DNA of 64,000 nt from Rhodoferax sp. GW822-FHT02A01 (GCF_038784515.1 NZ_CP152376.1:4402001-4466000); one strand, 5' to 3'. Numbered from the stretch's first letter, positions 1 through 9,250 are shown. Notes: generated from the sequence alone by a model not told the origin. Numbers and translations: made by a program.

Positions 1-270
1 GACGCGCAGCGACTGACCTGCGTGCGGCCTACCGAGGCGTTGCTAGCAGGTCATGACGTGGTCACGCTGGACAGTGAGAATGCGGCACGGTTTTTGAGTG
101 GCATGCGCAGGCGGGGATCCTGGCGCGATGCCGATGCGGTGGCGGTATTTGCCGAGCAACCGCGGGCGCTGCTGGGCAGTGCCCATGTGAAAGCGGGTGA
201 GTTGATCCCCACGCGGCTCTTGAGCCCACCGGAAGTCAGTGAATCCTTGATGCAACAGAAATTAAGTTAG
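1..270 (+). CDS. truB: tRNA pseudouridine(55) synthase TruB, C-terminal fragment
   Basis: Only the last 89 codons are in the window; the reading frame is open from base 1. TruB isomerises U55 to pseudouridine in the T-loop of most tRNAs. The fragment reads like the variable C-terminal RNA-binding part of bacterial TruB (a 'ARFLSGMRRR' stretch followed by 'VAVFAEQPRALLG'), after the catalytic domain, so no active-site residue can be checked. It lies 16 bp upstream of bipA on the same strand, and may be cotranscribed with it. Identity rests on the tail alone, hence moderate confidence. Confidence 0.72.
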   Translation, partial: DAQRLTCVRPTEALLAGHDVVTLDSENAARFLSGMRRRGSWRDADAVAVFAEQPRALLGSAHVKAGELIPTRLLSPPEVSESLMQQKLS

Positions 271-286
271 TGTTTGAAAGTGAACT

Positions 287-2110
287 ATGAGCAGTAAACA
301 AATCCGTAACATCGCGATCATCGCCCACGTTGACCATGGCAAAACCACCATGGTGGACCAGTTGCTCCGTCAGTCGGGCACCTTTGCCGAGCACGAAAAA
401 GTGGTCGACACCGTGATGGACAACAATGCCATTGAAAAAGAACGTGGTATCACGATTCTGGCCAAGAACTGCGCAGTGAGCTGGGAAGGCACACACATCA
501 ATATCGTGGACACCCCCGGACACGCCGACTTCGGTGGCGAAGTGGAACGTGCACTGTCCATGGTGGACGGCGTGCTGCTGCTCATCGATGCGCAGGAAGG
601 CCCCATGCCCCAGACCCGTTTCGTGACCAAGAAGGCGCTGGCCCTGGGCCTCAAGCCCATCGTCGTCGTCAACAAGGTGGACAAGCCCGGAGCCAATCCA
701 GACAAGGTTGTCAACGCAGCGTTCGATCTGTTCGACAAGCTGGGTGCAACCGATGAACAGCTCGACTTCCCCGTGGTCTATGCCTCCGGTATCAATGGAT
801 GGTCTTCCCTGGAAGAGGGCGAGCAGGGTGAGCAATGGGGCCCCGACATGTCGGCCCTGTTCAACACCATTCTCAAGCACGTTCCGTCGCAAAGCGGTGA
901 TCCGGCCGCACCTCTGCAACTGCAGATCTCGGCGCTGGACTTTTCCACTTTCGTGGGCCGCATCGGCGTAGGCCGCATCAGCCAGGGCACCATCAAACCG
1001 AATATGGACGTGCTGGTAATGGAAGGCCCGGACGGCAAGACCGTCAAGGGTCGCATCAACCAAGTCCTGACCTTCCAGGGTCTGGACCGCGTGCAGGCCA
1101 CTGAAGCCGGTCCCGGCGAAATCGTGCTGATCAACGGTATTGCAGACATCGGTATCGGTGTCACGGTGACAGATCCGACCAACCCCATGCCGTTGCCCAT
1201 GCTCAAGGTGGACGAGCCCACGCTGACCATGAACTTCTGCGTCAACACCAGCCCGCTGGCAGGCCGCGAAGGCAAATACGTGACCAGCCGCCAGATCTGG
1301 GACCGTCTGCAGAAGGAACTGCAGCACAACGTGGCCCTGCGCGTGAATGAAACCGACGAAGAAGGTATTTTCGAAGTGATGGGTCGCGGTGAACTGCACC
1401 TGACCATCCTGCTGGAAAACATGCGCCGCGAAGGCTATGAAATGGCTGTTTCCAAGCCGCGCGTGATGTTCAAGGAAATCGACGGCGAGAAGTACGAGCC
1501 TATCGAAATGGTGACCGCCGACATTGAAGAGCAGCACCAGGGCGGCGTGATGCAAGCCCTGGGCGAGCGCAAGGGCGAACTGGTGAACATGGAGCCGGAC
1601 GGACGTGGCCGCGTGCGCCTGGAATACCGCATTCCCGCACGTGGACTCATCGGCTTCTCCAACGAATTCCTGAACTTGACACGTGGTTCCGGCCTGATCT
1701 CCAACATTTTTGACAGCTACGAGCCGCACAAGGGTGAAATCGGTGGCCGCAAGAACGGCGTGCTGATCTCCATGGACGATGGCGAAATCTTCACCTACGC
1801 ACTGGGCAAGCTGGATGACCGCGGACGCATGTTCGTGAAGGCCAACGATCCAGTGTACGAAGGCATGATTGTGGGTATCCACAGCCGTGACAACGATCTG
1901 GTGGTGAACGCCACCCGCACCAAGCAGCTGACTAACTTCCGCGTATCCGGCAAGGAAGATGCGATCAAGATCACACCGCCGATTGAACTGACGCTGGAAT
2001 ACGGCGTGGAATTCATCGAGGAAGATGAGCTGGTTGAAATCACGCCCAAGTCGGTGCGTCTGCGCAAGCGTCACCTGAAGGAAAGCGATCGCAAACGCGC
2101 CAGCCGCTGA
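287..2110 (+). CDS. typA: Ribosome-associated translational GTPase BipA/TypA
   Basis: This 607-aa protein has the full length usual for BipA, a translational GTPase that binds the 70S ribosome and assists 50S assembly, cold adaptation and stress responses. The G1 motif AHVDHGKTT is at residues 14-22, G3 DTPGHADF at about 70-77 and G4 NKVD at about 128-131. These are followed by EF-G-like domains II, III and V and the BipA-specific C-terminal domain, which starts near the 'GLIGFSNEFLNLTRG' segment. The ATG at 287 directly precedes the conserved N-terminus (RNIAIIAHVDHGK). The opposite strand carries a 612-codon open frame, which is a codon-bias shadow. Confidence 0.97.
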   Translation: MSSKQIRNIAIIAHVDHGKTTMVDQLLRQSGTFAEHEKVVDTVMDNNAIEKERGITILAKNCAVSWEGTHINIVDTPGHADFGGEVERALSMVDGVLLLIDAQEGPMPQTRFVTKKALALGLKPIVVVNKVDKPGANPDKVVNAAFDLFDKLGATDEQLDFPVVYASGINGWSSLEEGEQGEQWGPDMSALFNTILKHVPSQSGDPAAPLQLQISALDFSTFVGRIGVGRISQGTIKPNMDVLVMEGPDGKTVKGRINQVLTFQGLDRVQATEAGPGEIVLINGIADIGIGVTVTDPTNPMPLPMLKVDEPTLTMNFCVNTSPLAGREGKYVTSRQIWDRLQKELQHNVALRVNETDEEGIFEVMGRGELHLTILLENMRREGYEMAVSKPRVMFKEIDGEKYEPIEMVTADIEEQHQGGVMQALGERKGELVNMEPDGRGRVRLEYRIPARGLIGFSNEFLNLTRGSGLISNIFDSYEPHKGEIGGRKNGVLISMDDGEIFTYALGKLDDRGRMFVKANDPVYEGMIVGIHSRDNDLVVNATRTKQLTNFRVSGKEDAIKITPPIELTLEYGVEFIEEDELVEITPKSVRLRKRHLKESDRKRASR

Positions 2111-2124
2111 TCCATGTCGACCCC

Positions 2125-3006
2125 ATGAAGCTGCGCCACTCCCAGGCCGTCTTGCTGATGGTGCTGGTGGCCTTCCTGTGGTCTACCGCAGGGGTGGTCA
2201 CCCGCCATCTGGAATTCGCCCGCAAATTTGAAGTGACCTTCTGGCGCTCTCTGTTTGCATCTATTAGCCTGATGCTGATCCTGCCTTACTTCCAGGGCAG
2301 GGCGGTTTTTCGCAAGATTCGGGACGCCGGGGTAGCACTCTGGCTTTCCGGCGTGTGCTGGGCGGTGATGTTTACGGCTTACATGGTGGCGTTCACGCTC
2401 ACCAGTGTGGGCAACGTTCTGGTCATTCTGGCGGTAGGACCGCTGCTGACTGCCATTGCGGCGCGCATTTTCATTGGTTACCGCGTACCGTTGCGGACCT
2501 GGGTCGCGATTCTGGTGGCGGGTGCCGGCATCGCCTACATGTTTGCGTCGCAAGTCGGTTCGGCATCCATCGTGGGCAGCCTGGTGGCACTGACCATCCC
2601 CATTGCAGCGGCCGTGAACTGGACTATCAGCCAGCACTCGCATGACCAGGGTCACGACCTGGACCTGGTACCGGCGGTCATGCTGGGCGCCTTTCTGTCG
2701 ACGGCCTCAACGTGTGTTCTGGCGTTCCCCTTGCAGGCCAGCATGCACGACGTTGTGCTGCTGGGCACATTGGGCGTCTTTCAGTTGGCTGTGCCTTGCG
2801 TTCTGTGCATGGTGTGCGCCAGGGTTTTGTCCGCACCTGAAATTTCGCTGTTGCAGTTGTTGGAAGTGATCTTCGGCATCCTGCTGGTATGGGTGGGCGC
2901 CAATGAAGCGCCAAGCACCTCGGTCCTGACCGGTGGCGTCCTGGTGATTGGCGCTCTGGTCGCCAACGAGTGGCTGGGCTGGAGGCGCCGCGTTCCGATT
3001 TCCTAA
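2125..3006 (+). CDS. EamA/DMT-family transporter
   Basis: A 293-aa polytopic membrane protein of the drug/metabolite transporter superfamily with two EamA repeats and about ten hydrophobic helices. The first helix carries the family-typical '[14 protein letters not shown]' pattern, and a second repeat begins around residue 150 ('[16 protein letters not shown]'). It starts 14 bp after bipA, so it may be cotranscribed with it. Substrate cannot be read from sequence; family members export metabolites or amino acids. Its stop codon overlaps the stop of the convergent smpB by 4 bp, leaving no terminator between them. Confidence 0.9.
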   Translation: MKLRHSQAVLLMVLVAFLWSTAGVVTRHLEFARKFEVTFWRSLFASISLMLILPYFQGRAVFRKIRDAGVALWLSGVCWAVMFTAYMVAFTLTSVGNVLVILAVGPLLTAIAARIFIGYRVPLRTWVAILVAGAGIAYMFASQVGSASIVGSLVALTIPIAAAVNWTISQHSHDQGHDLDLVPAVMLGAFLSTASTCVLAFPLQASMHDVVLLGTLGVFQLAVPCVLCMVCARVLSAPEISLLQLLEVIFGILLVWVGANEAPSTSVLTGGVLVIGALVANEWLGWRRRVPIS

Positions 3007-3476
3007 CGGTTGCGGTCCTTCATGGCGCGCTCCACCTCGCGCTTGCCTTCACGGTCCTTGATGGTGTCGCGCTTGTCGTGTTCGGCCTTGCCCTTGGCCA
3101 GCGCCACTTCACACTTGACCTTGCCATTTTTCCAGTGCAGATTGATGGGAACCAGGGTGTAACCCTTTTGCTCCACTTTGCCGATCAGGCGTTTGATTTC
3201 TTCCTTGTGCAGCAACAGCTTCTTGGTGCGCACCTTGTCCGGACTCACGTGACTGGACGCCGTGTGCAAGGGGTTGATCTGCAGTCCGATGATGAACAGT
3301 TCGCCGTTGCGGATCACCACGTAGCCATCGGTAAGCTGCACCTTGCCTTCACGCAGGGACTTGACTTCCCAGCCTTCCAGCACAATGCCCGCCTCAACGC
3401 ATTCCTCGAAGAAATAGTTGAAGGCGGCCTTTTTGTTATCGGCAATACGGGGAGCAGTTTCGGGTTTTTTGGCCAT
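3003..3476 (-). CDS. smpB: SsrA-binding protein SmpB
   Basis: This 157-aa tmRNA-binding protein brings SsrA (tmRNA) to stalled ribosomes for trans-translation. The family core is visible: '[14 protein letters not shown]', '[13 protein letters not shown]', '[15 protein letters not shown]', '[18 protein letters not shown]', and the basic tail '[22 protein letters not shown]' type that folds in the decoding centre. I chose the ATG at 3476 (MAKKPE). A 19-codon upstream extension to 3533 is open but does not resemble the family. The gene is divergent from ratA, an arrangement common in proteobacteria (ratA-rnfH beside smpB). Confidence 0.96.
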   Translation of the reverse strand: MAKKPETAPRIADNKKAAFNYFFEECVEAGIVLEGWEVKSLREGKVQLTDGYVVIRNGELFIIGLQINPLHTASSHVSPDKVRTKKLLLHKEEIKRLIGKVEQKGYTLVPINLHWKNGKVKCEVALAKGKAEHDKRDTIKDREGKREVERAMKDRNR

Positions 3477-3545
3477 GGGGAGCAAATAGGGGCGAAGATT
3501 GGAAAAGAAAGCTGTGCTCTCAACAATGCACATTCAGGGCTTGTC

Positions 3546-3551
3546 TACAAT
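3546..3551 (+). promoter_or_regulatory. Candidate -10 box of ratA-rnfH
   Basis: TACAAT lies 21 nt before the ratA ATG in the smpB/ratA divergent region. I see no convincing -35 at 16-18 bp upstream, so this is only a -10-like match. Confidence 0.3.
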
Positions 3552-3572
3552 CCCGCGCATAACCCCTATTCT

Positions 3573-4016
3573 ATGAAAACTGTTCACAAGTCCGTTTTGA
3601 TCTGGTACAGCCCGCAGGAAATGTATGTGCTGGTGAATGATGTGGCCCAGTATCCCAAGTTCCTGCCCTGGTGCGACCAAGGTACCGTGCTTGAGCAAGA
3701 CGCCCATGGGATGTTGGCTGAAATAGGCATTTCGTTCAGCGGTGTGCACCAGAAATTCGTGACCCGCAACACCAACACCGAGTTCAGCCGAATTGAATTG
3801 AAGCTGGTGAAGGGGCCGTTCTCCAATCTGGATGGCGTATGGGAATTCTCACCCGTAGGAGACGGCTCCCAACGCGCGTGCCGGGTCGATTTGACCTTGA
3901 ATTACGGCTTTGAAAATGCCACCCTGGGCAGGCTGGTCGGGCCGGTTTTCGACAAGATCGCCTCCACGTTAGTGGAGGCCTTTGTCAAGCGCGCTCAGCA
4001 GGTCTATGGCGAGTGA
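3573..4016 (+). CDS. ratA: RatA/Coq10-family START-like protein
   Basis: A 147-aa polyketide-cyclase/START-fold protein of the family that includes E. coli RatA (reported to bind 50S subunits and block association) and mitochondrial Coq10 (ubiquinone-binding). Family signatures visible are the N-terminal 'VHKSVLIWYSPQEMYVLVND', 'YPKFLPWC' and the C-terminal 'PVFDKIASTLVEAFVKRAQQVYG'. The ATG at 3573 fits the family N-terminus; the same frame is open far upstream across smpB, but that is antisense shadow. The stop overlaps the rnfH start, so the two are translationally coupled. A ubiquinone-chaperone role is as plausible as a toxin role. Confidence 0.93.
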   Translation: MKTVHKSVLIWYSPQEMYVLVNDVAQYPKFLPWCDQGTVLEQDAHGMLAEIGISFSGVHQKFVTRNTNTEFSRIELKLVKGPFSNLDGVWEFSPVGDGSQRACRVDLTLNYGFENATLGRLVGPVFDKIASTLVEAFVKRAQQVYGE

Positions 4017-4353
4017 AGCATTGATTTCAGTCGCCGTTTGTTACAGCGCGGCGGCGCGTCAGTTGATCCAAGTCGAAGTGCGAATGCCGCATAACAGCAC
4101 CGTGGCCGATGCCGTGCGCACCAGCCACCTGCTCGACAATGTTGCCGACGCGGACGTCGATACGCTCGTGACAGGGGTGTGGGGGCGGAAAGTGTCGCCG
4201 GACCATCCGCTTCGTGATGGCGACCGTGTGGAGTTGTACAGGCCACTCAAAGTGGACCCCAAAATGGCCCGTCGCGAACGCTTTACGCGGCAAGGTGCAC
4301 GTGGCACCGGACTGTTTTCCAAGCGCCGCGCCGGAGCAAAGTCAGGGTACTAA
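4006..4353 (+). CDS. rnfH: RnfH-family ubiquitin-like protein
   Basis: This 115-aa protein has the beta-grasp RnfH/UPF0125 core: an N-terminal 'ISVAVCYSAAARQ...IQVEV' strand pair, then 'TGVWGRKVSPDHPLRDGDRVELYRPLKVDPK', the hallmark of the family. The ATG at 4006 lies inside the last codons of ratA (11-bp overlap), as in many proteobacteria. The C-terminus after residue 88 is basic and low in complexity. Function is not established; the name comes from neighbouring rnf genes in other organisms, and no rnf genes are present here. It ends 1 bp from the convergent DUF4124 gene. Confidence 0.9.
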   Translation: MASEALISVAVCYSAAARQLIQVEVRMPHNSTVADAVRTSHLLDNVADADVDTLVTGVWGRKVSPDHPLRDGDRVELYRPLKVDPKMARRERFTRQGARGTGLFSKRRAGAKSGY

Positions 4354-4354
4354 C

Positions 4355-4876
4355 CTAACGGCAATCGCTGTCAATGATGCTTTGAATGCGCTTGACTTCT
4401 GCGGCGCGTGCCGCGTCGTCCAGAATCTCACGCTCACCGGCTGCATTGGTCTGCGATATGCGAATGCCGGAATCAAAGTTGGCCTTGGCCTGTTTGGCAC
4501 GGGCACAGTTCTCTACCTTGGCCTTGGCATTGGCTTCTTCGGCAGCCTTGCGTTTGGCGGCATCTGCTTCTGCGGCTTGCTTCTTCTTGGCTTCGAGATC
4601 CTTGTCCAGGCCCCCCGTAATCGGCAAACTGGACGCGGCGGGTGCAGGAACGGGTGCCGTGGCATTGCCAACGGCATTCGCGCCAGCATCAGTGACTGCG
4701 GCCGCTTTTGCCGCCGTGTTGGGGCGCTTCAAGATGTTCTTTTCCGGAACATCAGAGGGGGGCGCACGGTCGCTGAATACCTTGCGGCCATCCTTGTCCA
4801 GCCATTGCCACTGCGCGAGGCAACTGCCACTCAATGCAACGAAAACCAGGCCCAGAAAAACGGAATGTATTCTCAT
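4355..4876 (-). CDS. DUF4124-domain envelope protein
   Basis: A 173-aa protein beginning with a Sec signal peptide (residues 1-21, ending GSCLA-Q), followed by the short DUF4124 motif '[23 protein letters not shown]' type (W/Y-x-D-x-x-G-x-x-x-F-S-D-x-P-P). A proline/alanine linker and an Ala/Lys/Glu-rich predicted coiled coil (about 95-130) follow, then a tail with two cysteines (about 118 and 172). The family is periplasmic and of unknown function. I chose the ATG at 4876 because it gives the signal peptide; the frame is open 67 codons further but into the guaB promoter region. A good promoter sits immediately upstream with almost no 5' UTR. Confidence 0.85.
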   Translation of the reverse strand: MRIHSVFLGLVFVALSGSCLAQWQWLDKDGRKVFSDRAPPSDVPEKNILKRPNTAAKAAAVTDAGANAVGNATAPVPAPAASSLPITGGLDKDLEAKKKQAAEADAAKRKAAEEANAKAKVENCARAKQAKANFDSGIRISQTNAAGEREILDDAARAAEVKRIQSIIDSDCR

Positions 4877-4882
4877 GCGCGC

Positions 4883-4912
4883 AGTGTAGCCGCCACACAC
4901 GGAATTTGTCAT
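4883..4912 (-). promoter_or_regulatory. Promoter of the DUF4124 gene, predicted leaderless
   Basis: On the minus strand ATGACA (4912-4907, 5/6 to TTGACA), an 18-bp spacer and TACACT (4888-4883) are followed by only six bases before the ATG at 4876. Initiation 6-8 nt after the -10 would fall at or beside the start codon, so the mRNA would have little or no leader. The bases between (GCGCGC) contain no Shine-Dalgarno. Confidence 0.5.
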
Positions 4913-4924
4913 CCCGAGCGCGGG

Positions 4925-4930
4925 TACAAT
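4925..4930 (+). promoter_or_regulatory. Candidate -10 box of guaB
   Basis: TACAAT ends 20 nt before the guaB ATG. TTGTCA at 4906-4911 is upstream, but the 13-bp spacer is too short for a standard sigma-70 promoter. An RBS-like TTGGAGC (4938-4944) precedes the ATG. Confidence 0.35.
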
Positions 4931-4950
4931 CCGTCTTTTGGAGCTTTGAC

Positions 4951-6420
4951 ATGCGCCTTCTCGGCAAAGCGCTGACCTTCGACGATGTGTTGTTGGTACC
5001 AGCCTTCTCCCAGGTCCTTCCCAAGGACACTTCTCTCGCCACTCGCTTTTCCCGCAATATCGCCCTGAACCTGCCATTGGTTTCCGCCGCCATGGATACG
5101 GTGACGGAAGCGCGTCTGGCCATCGCCATCGCGCAGGAAGGCGGCATGGGCATTGTTCACAAGAACCTCACGCCAACGGAACAAGCCGCTCAGGTGGCCA
5201 AGGTCAAGCGCTATGAGTCCGGTCTGCTGCGCGACCCGGTCGTCATAACGCCAGACACCACGGTGCGCCAGGTCATGGTGTTGTCGGACCAGTTGGGCGT
5301 CTCCGGCTTCCCGGTATGCGAAGGAGGCAAGGTGGTGGGCATTGTGACGGGGCGTGACCTGCGCTTCGAGACCCGCTATGACCAGACCGTGCGCGAAATC
5401 ATGACGCCCCGCGAGCGTCTGGTGACCGTTCCTGATGGAACCACACCCGAGGCCGCGAAGGCGCTGCTCAACAAGTACAAGCTGGAGCGCTTGCTGGTGG
5501 TCAACGACGCCTTTGAGCTCAAGGGCCTGATCACCGTCAAGGACATTACCAAGCAGCTCAACTTCCCCAATGCCGCACGCGATGCGACTGGCCGTCTGCG
5601 CGTAGGCGCGGCCGTCGGCGTGGGTGAGGGCACTGAGGAGCGCGTGGAACTTCTGGTCAAGGCCGGTGTGGATGCCATCGTGGTGGACACTGCGCACGGC
5701 CACAGCAAGGGCGTGATCGAACGCGTGCGCTGGGTCAAGCAGAACTATCCACACGTGGACGTGGTGGGCGGCAACATCGCCACCGGCGCTGCAGCGCTGG
5801 CCCTGGCCGAAGTGGGCGCCGATGCCGTCAAGGTCGGAATCGGCCCTGGTTCCATCTGCACCACACGTATCGTGGCAGGCGTGGGCGTGCCGCAAATCAC
5901 GGCCATCGACAACGTTGCAACGGCACTCAAGGGCACTGGCGTGCCGTTGATCGCCGACGGCGGAATCCGCTACAGCGGTGATATTTCCAAGGCCATCGCA
6001 GCTGGTGCCAGCACGGTGATGATGGGCGGCATGTTTGCCGGTACGGAAGAAGCACCCGGCGAAGTCATTCTGTATCAGGGCCGTAGCTACAAGAGCTACC
6101 GCGGCATGGGCAGCATTGGCGCCATGCAGCAGGGCAGTGCGGATCGCTACTTCCAGGAGTCCAGCACCGGCAACCCCAACGCCGACAAGCTGGTGCCCGA
6201 AGGCATTGAAGGACGCGTGCCCTACAAAGGCTCCATGGTTGCCATCGTGTTCCAGATGGCCGGCGGCGTGCGTGCGAGCATGGGCTACTGTGGCTGCGCC
6301 ACCATTGCCGACATGCAGGACAAGGCCGAATTTGTGGAGATCACGACCGCAGGCATCCGAGAAAGCCATGTGCACGATGTGCAGATCACCAAGGAAGCGC
6401 CTAACTACCGGGCGGAGTGA
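4951..6420 (+). CDS. guaB: Inosine-5'-monophosphate dehydrogenase
   Basis: This 489-aa enzyme oxidises IMP to XMP with NAD+, the committed step to GMP. The N-terminal '[14 protein letters not shown]' signature, two CBS domains (about residues 95-205; they bind nucleotides and regulate bacterial IMPDH) inserted in the TIM barrel, and the active-site loop [11 protein letters not shown] with catalytic Cys303 are all present. The flap '[13 protein letters not shown]' binds IMP. I chose the ATG at 4951 ([12 protein letters not shown]), preceded by GGAG; upstream in-frame ATGs lie antisense to the DUF4124 gene. It pairs with guaA 154 bp downstream. Confidence 0.98.
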   Translation: MRLLGKALTFDDVLLVPAFSQVLPKDTSLATRFSRNIALNLPLVSAAMDTVTEARLAIAIAQEGGMGIVHKNLTPTEQAAQVAKVKRYESGLLRDPVVITPDTTVRQVMVLSDQLGVSGFPVCEGGKVVGIVTGRDLRFETRYDQTVREIMTPRERLVTVPDGTTPEAAKALLNKYKLERLLVVNDAFELKGLITVKDITKQLNFPNAARDATGRLRVGAAVGVGEGTEERVELLVKAGVDAIVVDTAHGHSKGVIERVRWVKQNYPHVDVVGGNIATGAAALALAEVGADAVKVGIGPGSICTTRIVAGVGVPQITAIDNVATALKGTGVPLIADGGIRYSGDISKAIAAGASTVMMGGMFAGTEEAPGEVILYQGRSYKSYRGMGSIGAMQQGSADRYFQESSTGNPNADKLVPEGIEGRVPYKGSMVAIVFQMAGGVRASMGYCGCATIADMQDKAEFVEITTAGIRESHVHDVQITKEAPNYRAE

Positions 6421-6478
6421 TAGTCACCCCCCCGGGCTTGCCCACTGCGTGTGGCCGCTTTCCCCCTTGCAGGGGGCA

Positions 6479-6513
6479 ACACCGGCGGGCTGGCTAAGCC
6501 AGTCCCGCGGTGT
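6479..6513. repeat. GC-rich hairpin repeat between guaB and guaA
   Basis: A long imperfect inverted repeat: ACACCG (6479-6484) pairs with CGGTGT (6508-6513) and the inner arms CTGGCT / AGCCAG nearly meet. It is preceded by a C-run/G-run pair (CCCCC...GGGGG, about 6463-6477). It could terminate guaB transcription or be one of the dispersed GC-rich extragenic repeats I associate with Comamonadaceae genomes. No T-tract follows, so a simple intrinsic terminator is not supported. Confidence 0.5.
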
Positions 6514-6574
6514 TTCTGGCTGAATGCACGTGCGCCGGCTGACTTATTTTTCTTACTGTTAGGTAACTGGCCAT

Positions 6575-8188
6575 ATGTCCAACCATCAGAAAATCCTCAT
6601 TCTTGACTTCGGTTCGCAGGTCACGCAGCTGATCGCACGCCGTGTGCGCGAGGCACATGTTTTTTGCGAAGTGCATCCTTGTGATGTGACCGACGACTGG
6701 TTGCGTGCCTATGCGCGGGACGGTTCGCTCAAGGGCATCATCCTGTCGGGCAGCCATGCCAGCGTGTACGAAGAGACCACCGACAAGGCACCCAAGGCGA
6801 CCTTTGAGCTGGGTATTCCGGTGCTGGGTATCTGCTACGGCATGCAGACCATGGCACACCAGTTGGGTGGGATGGTGCAAGGTGGCCACAAGCGCGAATT
6901 CGGCCATGCAGACGTGCAGGCCCACGGCCACACCGCGTTGCTCGAAGGCATTCAGGACTATGTATCTGAAGGCGAAAGCATGCTGCAAGTGTGGATGAGC
7001 CACGGGGACAAGGTGACCGAGCTGCCGCACGGCTTCAAACTGATGGCCAGTACTCCGAGTTGCCCGATTGCCGGCATGGCCGACGAAGTGCGCCGTTTCT
7101 ATGGTGTGCAGTTTCACCCCGAAGTCACCCACACCAAGCGCGGAGCAGCCATTTTGGAGCGCTTCGTACTGGACATCTGCAATGTGCGTCCCGACTGGAT
7201 CATGGGCGATTACATTGCCGAAGCCGTGGCCAAGATCCGTGAACAGGTGGGCGACGAGGAGGTCATTCTCGGCTTGTCCGGTGGCGTGGACTCCAGCGTG
7301 GCGGCAGCTTTGATCCACCGCGCTATTGGGGACCAGCTGACCTGCGTCTTTGTGGACCATGGCCTGTTGCGTCTGAACGAGGGCGACATGGTGATGGACA
7401 TGTTCGTTGGCAAGCTGCATGCCAAGGTCGTGCGTGTGGATGCGGAAGCGCAGTTCCTGGGGCACCTGGCAGGCGTGAGCGATCCGGAGGCCAAGCGCAA
7501 GATCATTGGCCGTGAATTCGTGGAAGTATTCAAGGCCGAAGCAGCCAAGCTCAAGAATGACCAGGCGCGCCATGTGGCTTGGCTGGCGCAGGGCACCATC
7601 TACCCTGACGTGATCGAGTCCGGCGGTGCCAAGAGCAAGAAGGCGGTCACCATCAAGAGCCACCACAACGTGGGTGGCCTGCCCGAGCAATTGGGCCTGA
7701 AGCTGCTGGAGCCCCTGCGCGAGCTGTTCAAGGATGAGGTGCGTGAACTCGGTGTGGCGCTGGGTTTGCCCTACCACATGGTGTACCGCCACCCGTTCCC
7801 CGGGCCAGGCCTGGGCGTGCGTATCCTTGGCGAGATCAAGAAGGAATATGCCGACCTGCTGCGGCGCGCCGATGCCATCTTCATCGAAGAGTTGCGCAAT
7901 TTCGTGGATGAAACAACTGGCAAGAGCTGGTACGACCTCACCAGCCAAGCTTTTACCGTGTTCCTTCCGGTCAAGAGCGTGGGCGTGATGGGGGACGGCC
8001 GCACCTATGACTATGTGGTGGCATTGCGCGCCGTGCAGACCAGTGACTTCATGACGGCTGATTGGGCTGAGCTGCCCTATGCGCTGCTCAAGAAAGTGTC
8101 CAGCCGCATCATCAACGAAGTGCGCGGCATCAACCGGGTCACCTACGACGTCAGCAGCAAACCGCCCGCCACCATCGAGTGGGAATAA
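6575..8188 (+). CDS. guaA: GMP synthase (glutamine-hydrolysing)
   Basis: This 537-aa enzyme converts XMP to GMP using glutamine amide nitrogen and ATP. The N-terminal class I glutamine amidotransferase has the nucleophile Cys87 in GICYGMQ and the His/Glu pair in FHPEVTH. The ATP-pyrophosphatase domain has the P-loop LSGGVDSS (about residues 231-238), and the C-terminal dimerisation domain ends 'KPPATIEWE', as in the family. One small oddity is 'SGSHASVYE' where many homologues have 'SGGPxSVY'. The gene follows guaB after a hairpin-rich gap of 154 bp and is probably separately as well as jointly transcribed. Confidence 0.98.
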   Translation: MSNHQKILILDFGSQVTQLIARRVREAHVFCEVHPCDVTDDWLRAYARDGSLKGIILSGSHASVYEETTDKAPKATFELGIPVLGICYGMQTMAHQLGGMVQGGHKREFGHADVQAHGHTALLEGIQDYVSEGESMLQVWMSHGDKVTELPHGFKLMASTPSCPIAGMADEVRRFYGVQFHPEVTHTKRGAAILERFVLDICNVRPDWIMGDYIAEAVAKIREQVGDEEVILGLSGGVDSSVAAALIHRAIGDQLTCVFVDHGLLRLNEGDMVMDMFVGKLHAKVVRVDAEAQFLGHLAGVSDPEAKRKIIGREFVEVFKAEAAKLKNDQARHVAWLAQGTIYPDVIESGGAKSKKAVTIKSHHNVGGLPEQLGLKLLEPLRELFKDEVRELGVALGLPYHMVYRHPFPGPGLGVRILGEIKKEYADLLRRADAIFIEELRNFVDETTGKSWYDLTSQAFTVFLPVKSVGVMGDGRTYDYVVALRAVQTSDFMTADWAELPYALLKKVSSRIINEVRGINRVTYDVSSKPPATIEWE

Positions 8189-8206
8189 GCCGCAGCGCCT
8201 GACACC

Positions 8207-9250
8207 ATGACCGCGTCCCCGTCCGCGCAGCCGCAGGATACGGACTTCATGCAATTGGCGCTGCAACTGGCCGCAGAGGCTGCTGCGGCGGGTGAAGTGC
8301 CGGTGGGTGCGGTTGTGGTCAAGGATGGCGTGGTCATTGGAACGGGGCGCAACCACCCAATTCGATCGTCGGACCCCACTGCCCACGCAGAAGTCGCAGC
8401 ATTGCGCGCAGCCGCAAACACCTTGGGCAATTACCGGCTGGACGATTGCACCTTGTATGTGACGCTGGAGCCATGCGCCATGTGCAGCGGGGCCATATTG
8501 CATGCGCGGATCGGCCGCGTCGTTTTTGGCGCGCCCGACAGCAAGACCGGCTGTGCCGGATCGGTGCTGAACCTGTTTGCACAAAGCCAGCTCAACCACC
8601 AGACCAGCGTGCAGGGCGGCGTCATGGCCTCCCAAGCAACATCGTTGTTGCAGGCGTTCTTTCGCGACAAGCGATCCCTGCAGCGCCAATTGGCTGAGCC
8701 CTTACGTGAGGATGCATTACGCACGCCGGACGGCCGGTTTGACGGTCTACCGTCGTATCCATGGCATCCCCATTACGTATCCGATTTGCCCTGCCTGGCG
8801 GGCTTGCGAATGCACTTCGTTGACGAGGGGCCAAGGTCGGGCGCGCGGGTTTGGTTGCTGCTCCATCCCGTACCTGGATGGAGCTATTCATTGCATGAGC
8901 TGATTGCCAAAGGAATAGGGCAGGGGCTGCGCGTGGTGGTCCCCGATCTGATCGGTTTTGGCAAGAGCGACAAACCCAAGCGTGCGGACTTTCACTCTTT
9001 CGACTTTCATGCGCAGTCATTGGTGGAGCTGGTGGAGAGGCTGGACCTGACCGGCGTTACCGCCATGGCAACTCCTTCGACACTGGCGCTGGCAAATCAA
9101 CTCGCGAAACGTTTGCCGGGGCGTGTGGACGGCTGCGTTGTGCAGAGCGTGTCGGCACCAGATGTCACATCTGTTGAATACAGTGCGTGGCAGGCACCAT
9201 ATCCCGACGCAGGTCACCGCGCTGGCGAGCGAGCCTGGATTTCCAAGTGA
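8207..9250 (+). CDS. tadA: tRNA adenosine(34) deaminase TadA fused to a degenerate haloalkane-dehalogenase-like domain
   Basis: Residues 1-168 are a complete TadA, which makes inosine at tRNA-Arg position 34. Zn ligands H60 (HAE), C90 and C93 (PCAMC) and proton shuttle E62 are present. From about 171 the protein continues without a stop into an alpha/beta-hydrolase resembling haloalkane dehalogenases: 'HPHYVSDLPCLAGLRMHFVDEG', 'LLHPVPGWSYSLHEL' (normally HGxPTWSY) and 'VVPDLIGFGKSDKP'. The nucleophile elbow (normally QDWGG) is replaced by 'MATPSTLAL' near residue 287. The cap region looks internally deleted (jump to 'YSAWQAPYPDAGHRAG'), and the protein ends at 347, before where the family's acid and catalytic His should be. 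Deaminase function is confident; the tail should be catalytically dead as a dehalogenase. Confidence 0.93.
   Translation: MTASPSAQPQDTDFMQLALQLAAEAAAAGEVPVGAVVVKDGVVIGTGRNHPIRSSDPTAHAEVAALRAAANTLGNYRLDDCTLYVTLEPCAMCSGAILHARIGRVVFGAPDSKTGCAGSVLNLFAQSQLNHQTSVQGGVMASQATSLLQAFFRDKRSLQRQLAEPLREDALRTPDGRFDGLPSYPWHPHYVSDLPCLAGLRMHFVDEGPRSGARVWLLLHPVPGWSYSLHELIAKGIGQGLRVVVPDLIGFGKSDKPKRADFHSFDFHAQSLVELVERLDLTGVTAMATPSTLALANQLAKRLPGRVDGCVVQSVSAPDVTSVEYSAWQAPYPDAGHRAGERAWISK

Noticed and set aside
236..2074. 612-codon open frame antisense to bipA (and similar long antisense frames at 4909-6375, 6494-8689, 24891-26732, 32363-34072, 48574-50211, 51797-53440)
   Set aside because: They lie wholly opposite well-conserved genes and show His/Gln/Ala-rich, low-information translations typical of GC-biased codon shadows.
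3477..3533. Upstream start for smpB at 3533
   Set aside because: The 19 extra residues do not match the family and run into the ratA promoter region.
4906..4930. TTGTCA...TACAAT as a full guaB promoter
   Set aside because: The spacer is 13 bp, too short for sigma-70; only the -10 was kept as a candidate.
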